Source of the DNA: Acidimicrobiia bacterium
Lineage (GTDB): Bacteria > Actinomycetota > Acidimicrobiia > IMCC26256 > JAMXLJ01
Direction of reading: 5' to 3'
DNA: 64,000 bases
Assembly: GCA_035651955.1 (NCBI GenBank)
Contig: DASRES010000055.1
Coordinates: 1 to 64,000 of the forward strand
Shown here piece by piece: positions 8,024 to 17,158 of the stretch (position 1 is its first letter; each line of letters begins with the position of its first letter). A model generated the notes under the pieces. The model did no database searches. It saw only the letters and a list, made by a program, of their open reading frames with translations, and was not told the origin of the DNA. The position numbers and the translations under genes are program-made.

Positions 8024-9229
8024 ATGGCAGACATCGAAGTGGTCCCGACGGGGTGCGAGTCGTTCGACCGCGGCCGTGCCCTCCTCGCCGACGGCCGCGA
8101 CGACGAGGCGCTCGACGCCTTCGACCTCGCCGTCCTCGAGGCCGGCGACGACGCGATCCGGGCCGCGGCAGCGGCCGCGCTCGCGCGCCTGCTCCTCGGG
8201 CAGGGGCGCCACCGCGAGGCGCGCACCTGGGCACAGGCCGCGCGGCGCGACCCCGCGCATCGCGACCTCGCGGACGTGCTCGAAGCCGCCGCGCTCGTCC
8301 AGGCCGGCGACTGCTCCGCGGCGCTCGCGCTGCTCGCCCCGATCGGCTCGGCCGGTGACGGCTTCACCGAGATCCCGGCCTCGCTCGTGCGTCTCGTGCG
8401 TGGTCACGCCTGCTACGTGCTCGGCCGGTTCGACGAGGCCACGACCGAGGTGCTCGGCGCGTTCGCGGACGACGCGATGGTCCCCGACGTGTGGGCCGCG
8501 TTCGCGGCGATCTGCGCGGAGACCGACTTCGACCCGCGACCGGTCGTCGCGATGGTCGAGCGCGCCGACTACACGCGGGTTGCCGCCTGGCTCGACCGCG
8601 CGCCCGCGGACGGCGTCGACCGGATCGTCGAGGCGATGTGGGAGCGCCACCCCGGTGACGGCGCGCTGCTGGCCTTCGCGAGCGCGTTCGCCCCGTACCT
8701 CGAGCTGTCGCGCGCGCTCGAGTGGTCCGCCCGCATCCGAGAGGCGGGCGCCGCGGACCACTGCCCGCTGATCCGGCTCGCCGGCGCGCGCGACGCGCAT
8801 CCCACCGAGCGCGTCCGCGCCGCGATCGTCGCAGCCGAGACGTTCGGCGACGAGCGCGCTGCGGCGTTCATGGCGGACGCCGCGCCCGCGGTCCCCGAGG
8901 AGGAGCTGGGCGACCTGCTGCACGAGGTCCTGGTGGTCGCGCCGGACCACGCGTCGCAGTTCGTCGTCGACGCCGCATCGACGACGCGACGCTGTCTCGT
9001 CCTCGCGGTCGCGATCCACGACGAGGGCGCCGTCGAGGAGTCGCTCGCGCTGCTCGTGCGCGGGCTGGCGGACATCGACGACGACACGGCCCGCGTCGCG
9101 GAGGAGGTCGGCGAGGTACTGCCGCCCGACGTCGCGGAGGCGTTCGCGCGCGAAGCCGAGGCGCGTGATGCCGGCGACGTCGCAGTGTTCATCCGTCGTG
9201 CGGTGATGGTCCACCGCGCGCGCCACTAG
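8024..9229 (+). CDS. Tetratricopeptide-like repeat protein
   Basis: A 401-residue, Ala/Asp/Glu-rich all-helical protein. Helix pairs such as FDRGRALLADGRDDEALDAF, ALARLLLGQGRHREARTW and VLGRFDEATTEVLGA show TPR-type spacing in the first 160 residues; the rest is helical but diverged. There is no signal peptide or membrane span. The ATG at 8024 is chosen over an upstream one because GAGGGCG precedes it and similarity to TPR begins there. It lies 16 bases before legF, so it may be the first gene of the plus-strand glycan operon. A scaffold or glycosylation-partner role is a guess. Confidence 0.7.
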   Translation: MADIEVVPTGCESFDRGRALLADGRDDEALDAFDLAVLEAGDDAIRAAAAAALARLLLGQGRHREARTWAQAARRDPAHRDLADVLEAAALVQAGDCSAALALLAPIGSAGDGFTEIPASLVRLVRGHACYVLGRFDEATTEVLGAFADDAMVPDVWAAFAAICAETDFDPRPVVAMVERADYTRVAAWLDRAPADGVDRIVEAMWERHPGDGALLAFASAFAPYLELSRALEWSARIREAGAADHCPLIRLAGARDAHPTERVRAAIVAAETFGDERAAAFMADAAPAVPEEELGDLLHEVLVVAPDHASQFVVDAASTTRRCLVLAVAIHDEGAVEESLALLVRGLADIDDDTARVAEEVGEVLPPDVAEAFAREAEARDAGDVAVFIRRAVMVHRARH

Positions 9230-9245
9230 CACCGGGCGTCACGCG

Positions 9246-9935
9246 ATGGCGGCCCCTCTCGATCCAGACCGGATCTTCTGCGTCGTCCCCGCGCGCTCCG
9301 GGTCGACGCGCGTGCGCGACAAGAACCTCGCGCTCGTCGGCGGGTCGTCGCTGCTCGAGCGCGCGGTGCGCGTCGCGCGCGCGGCGGTGGGACGCGTCTA
9401 CGTGTCGACCGACAGCGAGCGCTACGCCGAGATCGCGCGCCGGGCGGGCGCGGACGTCCCCGCGCTGCGGCCCGCGGCACTCGCGTCGTCCGACGTGCCG
9501 ATGGACCCCGTCGTGGCCCACGCGCTGGGTGCGTGGGGCGGCCGGTCGAGCGAGCTCGTGCTCGTCGTGCAGCCCACCGCGCCGTTCACCACGGTCGACG
9601 ACCTCGTCGCCGTCGTCGACGCGTACGACGACGCCCCGGGGGCGGCGAGCGCGGTGACCGCGGTCACCGTGCCCCCGACGACCGCGTTCACGCTGGTCAG
9701 CGGCCCGGACGGTACCGGGGTCCCGCTCGTCCCGTCGCTGTTCGATCGCCGCACCCAGGACGTCCCGCCGCTCGCGAACGCGACGGGCGCGGCGTTCGTC
9801 GCGCCGGCCGCGCGCGTCGCCGCCGGTGGCCCGCTCGTCGAGCCGCCCATCGCGCTCGCGTTCGTCGACCCGACTCGCGCGATCGACGTGGACGACGAGG
9901 ACGACCTCGCCCGCGCGCAGGAGCTCGCGTCGTGA
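9246..9935 (+). CDS. legF: CMP-nonulosonate cytidylyltransferase (LegF/NeuA family)
   Basis: Activates a nine-carbon sialic-acid-like sugar with CTP to the CMP donor used by glycosyltransferases. The 229-residue length fits single-domain NeuA/PseF/LegF enzymes. The nucleotide-binding motif VVPARSGSTRVRDKNLALVG is at residues 13-32, and the C-terminus has the conserved AIDVDDEDDLARAQEL. It overlaps legI by 4 bases (GTGA). Legionaminic rather than pseudaminic or neuraminic acid is inferred from the PtmE and LegB neighbours. Confidence 0.88.
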   Translation: MAAPLDPDRIFCVVPARSGSTRVRDKNLALVGGSSLLERAVRVARAAVGRVYVSTDSERYAEIARRAGADVPALRPAALASSDVPMDPVVAHALGAWGGRSSELVLVVQPTAPFTTVDDLVAVVDAYDDAPGAASAVTAVTVPPTTAFTLVSGPDGTGVPLVPSLFDRRTQDVPPLANATGAAFVAPAARVAAGGPLVEPPIALAFVDPTRAIDVDDEDDLARAQELAS

Positions 9936-10939
9936 CGCTCGGGACGAACACGGCGTCGCCCTGGTTGATGGCCGAGATCGGCGTCAACCACGACGGTGAC
10001 ATCGAGCGCGCGCGGGACATGGTCCGTGAGGCGGCCGCGGCCGGGTTCGACGCGGTGAAGTTCCAGTACTGGATCGTCGACGAGCTCCTTGCACCGCGCG
10101 CGCCGAACGCGGCGTACCAGGGCGACGGCGATCAACACGACCTGCTCGCGCGCCTGCGCCTCGAGGTGGACCAGCTCGCGGAGCTCCGCGACGTCGCGCG
10201 CGACGCGGGCATCGCGTTCGTGTGCACGCCAGACGGCGAGCGCGCCTGCGCGGACGTGCTCACGCTCGACCCGCCCGTGCTGAAGATCGGCTCGGGCGAC
10301 GCGGACAACCCGTGGCTGCTGCACGCGGCCGCCCAGTCGGGTCGCCCGCTCCTCGTGTCGACCGGGATGATGACGGATGCCGAGGTGAAGGAGGTCGGTC
10401 GTCACCTCGCGTCCTGCCGGGACGTCGTCTTCCTCCACTGCGTGTCCGCGTACCCGACCCCGCTACGTGAGGCGAACCTCGCACGCATGGCCCGGCTGCG
10501 CGAGCTGACTGGTCGTCCCGTCGGGTTCTCAGACCACACGCTCGGCGTCGCGGCGACGGCCGCCGCGGTCGCGCTCGGGGCCGGCGTCGTGGAGAAGCAC
10601 GTCACGTGGGACGTCGACGCGCCGGGCCCGGATCACGCGGCGTCGCTCGCGTTGCGCGACGCCCCCGAATGGGTCGCCACCGTCCGGGCGGTCGCGGCCG
10701 CGGTGCACGACCCGGTCGCGTCGGCCGCGGAGGCCGCCAATCGCGACGTCGTGCGCAAGGGCCTGTACCCCAAGCGGTCCCTCGACGCGGGATACCGGCT
10801 GCGACGCGAGGACCTCGAGCCCCTGCGCCCGCTCGACGGTGGCGTCCCCGCGCTCGCGGTCGATCGCCTGGTGGGATGGCAGCTGCGCGTCGCGGTCGGG
10901 CCCGAGCGTCCGCTGCACTGGGACGATCTCGCACCATGA
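9932..10939 (+). CDS. legI: Nonulosonate (legionaminic acid) synthase, NeuB family
   Basis: Condenses phosphoenolpyruvate with a 2,4-diacetamido-hexose to the nine-carbon acid. The 335 residues show the NeuB TIM barrel (AEIGVNHDGDIERA at 14-27, KFQ at 43-45, VSTGMM, HCVSAYPTP, GFSDHT and a late EKHVTWD motif) and a C-terminal antifreeze-like SAF domain from about residue 275. The GTG start has AGGAG 8 bases upstream and overlaps the legF stop. The next gene starts in an ATGA overlap, so four plus-strand genes are coupled. Confidence 0.92.
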   Translation: MTLGTNTASPWLMAEIGVNHDGDIERARDMVREAAAAGFDAVKFQYWIVDELLAPRAPNAAYQGDGDQHDLLARLRLEVDQLAELRDVARDAGIAFVCTPDGERACADVLTLDPPVLKIGSGDADNPWLLHAAAQSGRPLLVSTGMMTDAEVKEVGRHLASCRDVVFLHCVSAYPTPLREANLARMARLRELTGRPVGFSDHTLGVAATAAAVALGAGVVEKHVTWDVDAPGPDHAASLALRDAPEWVATVRAVAAAVHDPVASAAEAANRDVVRKGLYPKRSLDAGYRLRREDLEPLRPLDGGVPALAVDRLVGWQLRVAVGPERPLHWDDLAP

Positions 10940-13083
10940 CGTCGACGGGCGAAGAGGTTTCGCGACGCGCGGCGCACGCGATCGGCGGCGAGATGGCGAT
11001 CGAGCCGCTCGACCTCGCGCTCCCCGCGCGACCAGCCGACCGCTGGCTCGACGCGCTCCCGGTCGCGCCGCCCCGCCCGCGCGCGCTCGTCGGGTCGGGA
11101 CGCGAGGCGTTGCGCCTCGTCCTCGGGGACGCGAAGCGGCGCGGTCGTGACCGCGTCGTCGTCCCCGCGTACGTGTGCGACGCCGTCGTCGCGCCCGCAC
11201 GCGCGCTCGGCTTCGAGATCGTCACCGTCGGCGTCGACGCCCGTGTCGCGCCGCGCGCGGACGCGCTCGTCGCGGCGGTCGGTGGCCGCCCGGAGCGCAC
11301 GACCGTCGTGACCGTCGCGCCGTTCGGCTTCCCGTACCCCGTCGACGTGCTCGACGCCGTCACCGAGCTCGGCGTGCGGGGCGTCGACGTGGTCGAGGAC
11401 CGGACGCATGCGCTCTTCGGGCGCTTCGCGATGCACGCGACGCGCGGTGTCGCGAGCCTCCGGAAGTGGTGCGCGATCGGCGACGGCGGTGTCGCGTACG
11501 GACCCGGTGTGACCGGGATCGCGACGCCGCCCGACGAAGCGTTCGCGCGGGTGCGTCACGACGCCCTTGTGGCGAAGCATGCGTGGTCGCGTGGTGCGGG
11601 GCCCGAGGACGCGTTCCTCGACGCTTTGCGCGCCGCAGAGGCGCACCTGGACGCCGGCGACGATGTGCACGCGATGAGCGCGCCCGCGCGCCACCTCCTC
11701 GGGCGCGTGGACGTCGCCGCGCTCGTCGCCGCTCGCCGGCGGAACTACCTCGCGCTGCTCGAGGCACTGGACGGGACGTCCGGTCTCGAGCCGCTGTTCC
11801 CGGAGCTGCCCGACGGTGTCTGCCCGCTCGGGTTCCCCGTCCTCGTCGACGCGCGTGACGCGCTGCGGGCGCGTCTCGCCGCGGCCCGCGTCTTCTGCCC
11901 GGTTCACTGGCCGCTGCCCACCGATGCCGATCCCGGCGCGTCCGCGCTGGCCGCGCGCGAGCTCACGATCCCGTGCGACCAGCGCTACGACCCCGACGAC
12001 ATGGCGCGCGTCGCGCGGCTCGTCGTCGACGCGACGACACGGCCCCGCACGCGGACGTCGCGTGCGACCGCGGCCCGCGTCGTCGAGGTCGACGACGACC
12101 GTTGGGACGCGGAGGTGCGCGCGGTCACGGGCGACGGGAACGCCCCCGTTGACCCGACGTGCGGCCGCGGCATGCTGCGCGCGACCGCCGGGTCACGCGG
12201 CGGGCGCCCGGTGCTGCTCGTCGCCGAGGGCGACGGCTGGCGCGCCGCGTACCCACTGCTGCTCACCGGCGCGGATGAAGGCGCCGTGCTGGCCCGGACG
12301 CCCGAGTACGGCGGGCCGATCATCGCGGCAGAGGACCCGGACGCGGTCGTGGACACCGTGCGATCCGCGATCGACGCGACCCTGCACGAGCTCGGCGTCG
12401 CGAGCGAGGTCGCGCTCCTCGGGCCGTGGCTGCCGCACCGGGACACCGTCACGCGTGCGTGGTCCGCACGCCCCGAGAAGGTCATCTGCGTCTCGGAGCT
12501 CGCCGACATCGACGCGCGTCGCGGTGCGCTCAGTCGCAACATGCGCCGCGACCTCGCGCAGGCGCGCCGCGTGCTCACCGAGTGCTGGTCGCCGCTCGAC
12601 CGCTCGAACGCGACGCGCTTCGCGCGGCGCTACGCCGAGCACATGGACCGGCTGGGCGCGGCCGACCGTTGGCGGCTCGACGAGGCGTACTTCCGCGCGC
12701 TCGCGGAGGATCGTGCCGTCGACGCGTGGCTCGGCGAAGCGGTCGGGGACGACGGCGCGGACGGCGCCGCCGTTCTCGTCGTCGTCAGCGGTCCGGTGGC
12801 GAGCTACGTCTACGGGACCCGGTGGGGTCGCGCGGGTGCCGCCACGACGCTGGCGATCTGGCGCGCGCACGAGGAGCTCGCGGCGCGTGGTGTCCGCGAG
12901 CTGCTGCTCGGCGGCGGCGTGACGACCGCCGACGACGACTCGCTGCTGCGGTTCAAGCGCCGGTTCGCGCCCCGCGAGGAGCAGCTCCTCATCGCGGCGC
13001 GCGCCTTCGACCGCCGCGCTCACGACCGGGCCGTCGCGCGCGGCACGGCACGGCCTCTGCCCACCGGAGCGGTCGAGTGCTGA
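10936..13083 (+). CDS. Fusion of a DegT-like aminotransferase and a FemAB/GNAT-like acyltransferase
   Basis: A 715-residue two-domain protein. Residues about 45-375 resemble a PLP-dependent DegT/DnrJ/EryC1-type sugar aminotransferase: VVEDRTHALFG near 152-162 matches the cofactor-binding Asp region, and RKWCAIGDGG gives candidate Schiff-base Lys177. Residues about 385-705 resemble the FemAB-like/Acetyltransf_6 fold, with SYVYGTRWGRAGAATTLAIW and ELLLGGG near the end. The Ala/Arg linker (TTRPRTRTSRATAARV) is near 370-385. Joining both activities would let one protein aminate and N-acylate a sugar, the LegC/LegH-type steps. A separate legC exists at 13744-14910, so this may make a further modification. 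It is coupled to legI (ATGA) and overlaps the methyltransferase by 7 bases. Confidence 0.75.
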   Translation: MTSTGEEVSRRAAHAIGGEMAIEPLDLALPARPADRWLDALPVAPPRPRALVGSGREALRLVLGDAKRRGRDRVVVPAYVCDAVVAPARALGFEIVTVGVDARVAPRADALVAAVGGRPERTTVVTVAPFGFPYPVDVLDAVTELGVRGVDVVEDRTHALFGRFAMHATRGVASLRKWCAIGDGGVAYGPGVTGIATPPDEAFARVRHDALVAKHAWSRGAGPEDAFLDALRAAEAHLDAGDDVHAMSAPARHLLGRVDVAALVAARRRNYLALLEALDGTSGLEPLFPELPDGVCPLGFPVLVDARDALRARLAAARVFCPVHWPLPTDADPGASALAARELTIPCDQRYDPDDMARVARLVVDATTRPRTRTSRATAARVVEVDDDRWDAEVRAVTGDGNAPVDPTCGRGMLRATAGSRGGRPVLLVAEGDGWRAAYPLLLTGADEGAVLARTPEYGGPIIAAEDPDAVVDTVRSAIDATLHELGVASEVALLGPWLPHRDTVTRAWSARPEKVICVSELADIDARRGALSRNMRRDLAQARRVLTECWSPLDRSNATRFARRYAEHMDRLGAADRWRLDEAYFRALAEDRAVDAWLGEAVGDDGADGAAVLVVVSGPVASYVYGTRWGRAGAATTLAIWRAHEELAARGVRELLLGGGVTTADDDSLLRFKRRFAPREEQLLIAARAFDRRAHDRAVARGTARPLPTGAVEC

Positions 13084-13757
13084 CCGCTCGCACGGCGACG
13101 CCGTGGGACGACGTCTTCAGCACCCGCGCGTGGGGACGGTGGCCGGCCGAGGAGGTCGTGCGTGCCGTTGCGCGGTTGTCGCGCGGTCAGCGGATGCGTG
13201 TGCTCGAGATCGGGTCGGGTGCCGGCGCGCAGCTGTGGTACCTGGAGCACGAGGGCCACGACGCGTTCGGCGTGGACCTGTCGCGCGAAGGAGCGCAGCG
13301 CGCATGCGACCGGTTGCGCGACGAAGGGATGCCGGCTCGGCTCGCGGTCGGCGACGCGCTCGCGCTGCCGCTGCCGAGCGCCGTGTTCGACCTCGTCCTC
13401 GACGTCGAGGCGATCGCCTACGTACCCGAGGACCGGACGGGATCCGCGTGGCGTGAGGTCGCCCGTGTGCTGCGCCCGGGCGGCTCGTTCCTGTCGATCG
13501 CGTTCACGCCGCGGACGTACGCGTGGCACGCGGCACGCCGGGTCGGTGAGCGCAGCGTCGACGACATCGTGGACGGCCCGCTCGCGGGGACGCCGTGCAC
13601 GGCGCTCGTCGACGAGGGACTCGTGCGCGTCCTCGCGAGCGACGCCGGTCTCGGTGTCGTCGACGTGCAGCGCCGCGGCCGCAGCACCGGTCCGGAGCAG
13701 TACTGGATCGACGAGCTGGTCGTGCTCTGCGAGCGTGCGGGAGTCAGCTCACCCTGA
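13077..13757 (+). CDS. Class I SAM-dependent methyltransferase
   Basis: A 226-residue protein with the SAM-binding motif VLEIGSGAGAQLWYLE near 42-57, acidic DVEAI post-motif near 102, and VARVLRPGGSFLSIAF near 125-140. The GTG at 13077 overlaps the fusion gene by 7 bases and has GGAG 9 bases upstream. Its position suggests it methylates the nonulosonate or its N-acyl group. Its 3-prime end overlaps the convergent legC end by 14 bases. Confidence 0.85.
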   Translation: MLTARTATPWDDVFSTRAWGRWPAEEVVRAVARLSRGQRMRVLEIGSGAGAQLWYLEHEGHDAFGVDLSREGAQRACDRLRDEGMPARLAVGDALALPLPSAVFDLVLDVEAIAYVPEDRTGSAWREVARVLRPGGSFLSIAFTPRTYAWHAARRVGERSVDDIVDGPLAGTPCTALVDEGLVRVLASDAGLGVVDVQRRGRSTGPEQYWIDELVVLCERAGVSSP

Positions 13758-14910
13758 GAGCGGGGGTCGAGTGACTCCAGAGCGCGTGGCGTACGACGTC
13801 GATCACGCGCTCCTGCTGCTCGTCGCCGAGGCTGGCGGACGAGGGGAGGTTCAGCACCCGCTCGCCGAGCTCCACGGCGACGTTCCCGCCGAGGACCGGC
13901 GCGTCGCGGTACGGCGCCTGTGTGCGCAGCGGCGGCCACACCGGGCGTGACTCGATGCCCGCGCCGTCCAGGGCGAGCCGGACGCGCTCGCGCGTCACCT
14001 CGTCCTCCAACACGATGCTCGACAACCACCCTGAGCGCCGCGCCCACGCGCAGTCGGGCGCGGCCTTGATGCCGTCGACGTCCGCGAACGCGGCGTCGTA
14101 GCGATCGGCGATCGCGCGCCGCCGGGCAAGGAACGCGTCGAGCTGCTCGAGCTGCGCGACGCCGAGCGCGGCCGCGAGGTTGCTCATCCGGTAGTTGAAC
14201 CCGATCTCGTCGTGGACGTACCCGACGCCGGGCTCCTTCGCCTGCGTGGCGAGGTGCCGGACGCGCGCCGCGAGCGTGGCGTCGTGCGTCACGACCATGC
14301 CGCCACCGCCCGTCGTCATGATCTTGTTGCCGTTGAACGAGTAACAGCCGACGGTGCCGACCGTGCCGACCTCGCGCCCGTCGAGCGCGGGCCCGGCCCC
14401 GGCGGTCCAGGTCGCGCCCAGCGCCTCGGCCGCGTCCTCGACGACGGGGACGCCGTGACGCGCCGCGGCTTCCAGGACGGGCCCGAGGTGGGCCGGATGA
14501 CCGAGCAGGTGGACGGCCACGATCGCGGCCGGCATCGCGACTCCGCGGCGGGCGCGCCGGGTGAGCTCGCCCACGACGACGTCGGGCGCGAGGTTCCACG
14601 ACTCACGTTCGCTGTCCACGAGCGTGACCCGCGCCCCGCAGTACCGGGCCGGGTTCGCCGACGCGACGAACGTGAGGTCCGACACCCAGACCTCGTCGCC
14701 GGGCCCGATCCCGAGCGCGTGCAGCGCGAGGTGGATCGCGGCCGTGCCGCTCGCGCACGCGACGGCAAAGGGCGCGCCGACGCGCGCTGCGACCTCGTCC
14801 TCGAAGCGCGCGACGTACGGCCCATTGGCGACGAAGGTGCTCGCGAGCGCGTCGCGCACGTAGGCGTCGGCGTTCCCGCCGAGCAGCGGCTCCGACAACG
14901 GGCAGCTCAT
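13744..14910 (-). CDS. legC: Nucleotide-sugar aminotransferase (LegC-like, DegT family)
   Basis: PLP enzyme expected to add the C4 amino group to the 4-keto sugar made by LegB. Of 388 residues, the cofactor pocket is VVEDAAEALGA (Asp159) and the Schiff-base Lys196 lies in CYSFNGNKIMTTGGGG. The family signature NYRMSNLAAALGVAQLEQL is near 245. The ATG overlaps the legB stop as ATGA; much longer upstream frames run through legB and are rejected. LegC is preferred over PseC because the partner dehydratase is LegB-like. Confidence 0.85.
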   Translation of the reverse strand: MSCPLSEPLLGGNADAYVRDALASTFVANGPYVARFEDEVAARVGAPFAVACASGTAAIHLALHALGIGPGDEVWVSDLTFVASANPARYCGARVTLVDSERESWNLAPDVVVGELTRRARRGVAMPAAIVAVHLLGHPAHLGPVLEAAARHGVPVVEDAAEALGATWTAGAGPALDGREVGTVGTVGCYSFNGNKIMTTGGGGMVVTHDATLAARVRHLATQAKEPGVGYVHDEIGFNYRMSNLAAALGVAQLEQLDAFLARRRAIADRYDAAFADVDGIKAAPDCAWARRSGWLSSIVLEDEVTRERVRLALDGAGIESRPVWPPLRTQAPYRDAPVLGGNVAVELGERVLNLPSSASLGDEQQERVIDVVRHALWSHSTPALRVS

Positions 14911-15971
14911 GTCTGGTACCGGTCCGGGTCGATCGCGCCCGGCCGCGCCGCGAGCCACGCCGCGGTGCGCGCCAGCCCCTCGTCGAGCGAGACGGACGGC
15001 TTCCACCCGAGGAGCTCGCGCGCGCGGCGCGGGTCGCTCAGGAGGACCATCACCTCGCTGCGCTCGGGACGGAGGCGCTGCTCGTCCTCGACCACCGTCA
15101 CGTCGACGTCGAGGGCCTTCGCGGCCCGCTCGACCAGCTCGCCGATCGAGACCGTCGTCCCGGTGCCGAGCTGCACGACGGTGCCCGGCTCGAGCGCGGC
15201 GGTCGCGGCGCGGACGAACCCGTCGACGGTGTCGGTGACGTACGTGAAGTCGCGTCGTGGTGCGGTGCTGCCGAGCCGGATCTCGGTACGGCCCGCGAGC
15301 AGCTGGCTCAGCACGGTCGTGATCACCGCGCGCGCCGACTGACGCGGACCGAACGTGTTGAACGGCCGGAGCACGACGACGGGTGTCCCGAACGAGCACG
15401 CCCACGCCTCGCACAGCTTGTCGGCTGCGATCTTGCTCGCGCTGTACGGCGACTGGCCCCGCAGCGGGTGGTCCTCGGTGATGGGCACGACGTCCGGCGT
15501 GCCGTACACCTCGCTCGTCGACGTGTGCACAAGCCGCGTCGCGCCGGTTCGCTTGACGGCCTCGAGCACGTTCAGCGTGCCGGTGACGTTGGTGTCGACG
15601 TACGAGCGCGGCGCGTCGTAGCTGTACGGGATCGCGATGAGCGCGGCGAGGTGGAGGACGATCTCGCAGCCGTCGACCGCGGCCTCGACGCTGCCGGCGT
15701 CGCGCACGTCGCCGAGACGGAGATCCGCCGCCGCGCGCACGTCGGGCAGCTCGTCGAGCCACCCGTACGAGCCGTTCGAGTTGTAGCAGCACAACGCGCG
15801 CACGTCCGCGCCGTCGGCGACGAGCCGCTCGACGACGTGACTGCCGATGAACCCGTCCGCTCCCGTCACGAGCACACGACGCCCGCGCAGCGCGCTCGCC
15901 GGGTTCTGTGAAGCCGAACGGCCGCTCTTGCGCCGTTGGGCTTCACAGAACGGACTCGGGTGGTCGGTCAC
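14907..15971 (-). CDS. legB: NDP-GlcNAc 4,6-dehydratase (LegB-like)
   Basis: Extended SDR enzyme; first committed step on GDP-GlcNAc in the known LegB pathway. The 354 residues hold GxxGxxG in VTGADGFIGSH (37-43), a YNSNGSYGWLD segment near 63-73 that resembles the YNSxxSWGWLD signature of LegB, and YSASK with Tyr176/Lys180. The GTG at 15971 overlaps the ptmE stop (GTGA). The first 33 residues precede the Rossmann fold and are encoded partly by a 49-base inverted repeat (15903-15951), which may be a late insertion. Confidence 0.85.
   Translation of the reverse strand: MTDHPSPFCEAQRRKSGRSASQNPASALRGRRVLVTGADGFIGSHVVERLVADGADVRALCCYNSNGSYGWLDELPDVRAAADLRLGDVRDAGSVEAAVDGCEIVLHLAALIAIPYSYDAPRSYVDTNVTGTLNVLEAVKRTGATRLVHTSTSEVYGTPDVVPITEDHPLRGQSPYSASKIAADKLCEAWACSFGTPVVVLRPFNTFGPRQSARAVITTVLSQLLAGRTEIRLGSTAPRRDFTYVTDTVDGFVRAATAALEPGTVVQLGTGTTVSIGELVERAAKALDVDVTVVEDEQRLRPERSEVMVLLSDPRRARELLGWKPSVSLDEGLARTAAWLAARPGAIDPDRYQT
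15903..15951. repeat. Long inverted repeat inside the 5-prime end of legB
   Basis: Arms GTTCTGTGAAGCCGAACGGC and its complement (one mismatch) flank a 9-base loop. The hairpin falls in the codons for residues about 7-23 of LegB, before the Rossmann fold. It shares the TGTGAAG arm motif with the hairpin at 26837-26880. It could modulate ptmE-to-legB translation or be a small repetitive element read in frame. Confidence 0.75.
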
Positions 15972-17023
15972 GATGCCTCCCCACGCGCGCGGCGCAGCTC
16001 GTCGTGACGGCCGACGTCGATCCAGTCACCGTCCAGCAGGTGCCCGCCGACCGGAAGGCCCTCGCGCATCGCGCACGCGAGGAGCTCGGTGACCGGGAAC
16101 TCGCAGCCCGGTGGGATGCGCTCCAGCAGCGACGGCTGCAGCGCGTAGACGCCCGCGTTCACGGACCAGATGCGCGTCGGCTTCTCCTCCAGGCGCACGA
16201 GGTGCCCGTGTCGGACGTCTGCGACCCCGAAGGGGATCTCGTGCGCGTACTCGCGCAGGCCGACGGTCGCGACGTTGCCGCCCTGCGCGTGTGCCGCGAG
16301 CAGCCGGCCGACGTCGAACTGGGTGACGAGGTCGCCGTTCATGACGACGACGGGGTGCGCGTCGTCACGCGCGTCGTCGGGCAGCAGCGCCAGCGCACCG
16401 CCGGTGCCGAGCGGGACGTCGGGGTCCTCGCGCAGGTACTCGATGCGGCAGCCGAGGTGGGCGCCGTCGCGGAAGTGCTCCTCGATGACGTCGGCCATGT
16501 AGTTGACGGCCAGGTAGACGCGGGTGATGCCCGATCCGACGAGGTGCAGCACGATCCGCTCGAGGATCGGCCGGCCCGCGACGGGGAGCATCGGCTTCGG
16601 CAGCCGCGCGGTCAGCGGGCGGAGCCGCGCGCCCTTGCCCCCGGCCATCACCACGGCCGGGTTGGGTCGCAGCTCGGGCCCGATGAGGTCGCGCAGGAGG
16701 TGGAGGCCGCGCAGCCGTCCCGCGTCGTCGAGGACCGGCACCTGGCTGATGAAGCGGGCCTGCATGAGCTCGAGGACGTCGGCACGCGCCGCGCCCTCGT
16801 CCACGTACACGAAGGCGCGCTGGGCGAACGGCGCGATCGGCGCGTCCAGTGCGTGACCGGCGAGGAGCGCGCGGCGCACGTCGCCGTCGGTCGCGATCGC
16901 GACGAGCCGCTCGTCGAGTCCGACGAGGAGCGCGATCTCCGCGGCGCCGGCGTCGATCGCGGCCATCGTCTCGCCGATCGTCGCCTCCGGCCCGATGCAC
17001 ATCCGTGCCAGCCGCTCGTTCAC
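15968..17023 (-). CDS. ptmE: CBS-nucleotidyltransferase, PtmE-like (GDP-glucosamine/GlcNAc formation)
   Basis: In Campylobacter, PtmE makes the GDP-linked precursor of legionaminic acid. The 351-residue protein has two CBS-type segments (about 1-115, e.g. LVAIATDGDVRRALLAG and VPVLDDAGRLRGLHLL) followed by a sugar-nucleotide transferase domain with VVMAGGKGARLRPLTARLPK at about 123-142, then GTGGAL and DWIDVGRHDEL. This order is the PtmE architecture. The GTG at 17023 overlaps the LegG stop inside repeat copy B, which also supplies the GAGAG-type ribosome-binding site. Confidence 0.85.
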   Translation of the reverse strand: MNERLARMCIGPEATIGETMAAIDAGAAEIALLVGLDERLVAIATDGDVRRALLAGHALDAPIAPFAQRAFVYVDEGAARADVLELMQARFISQVPVLDDAGRLRGLHLLRDLIGPELRPNPAVVMAGGKGARLRPLTARLPKPMLPVAGRPILERIVLHLVGSGITRVYLAVNYMADVIEEHFRDGAHLGCRIEYLREDPDVPLGTGGALALLPDDARDDAHPVVVMNGDLVTQFDVGRLLAAHAQGGNVATVGLREYAHEIPFGVADVRHGHLVRLEEKPTRIWSVNAGVYALQPSLLERIPPGCEFPVTELLACAMREGLPVGGHLLDGDWIDVGRHDELRRARGEAS

Positions 17024-17158
17024 GATGTTCCCGCTCTCTGCGCCTTCGGCGCCGGGTACTCACCGTGGTCGCGCTCGCTGCTCGCACGGGATACCCGGCT
17101 CGCTGACGCTCGCCGCTCCCCGGGCCACGCTTCCGCTCGCCTCCCGGCTCGCTCGCTC
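17020..17158 (-). repeat. Junction repeat, copy B (legG tail / ptmE start)
   Basis: About 90 percent identical to 684-822 over its length, without gaps. It lies in the same frame relative to the upstream gene and again ends exactly at a 4-base stop-start overlap (GTGA here, ATGA there). Confidence 0.85.

Noticed and set aside
13744-15792. 682-residue version of LegC
   Set aside because: The first 290 residues are legB in another frame; the ATG at 14910 forms the expected ATGA overlap.
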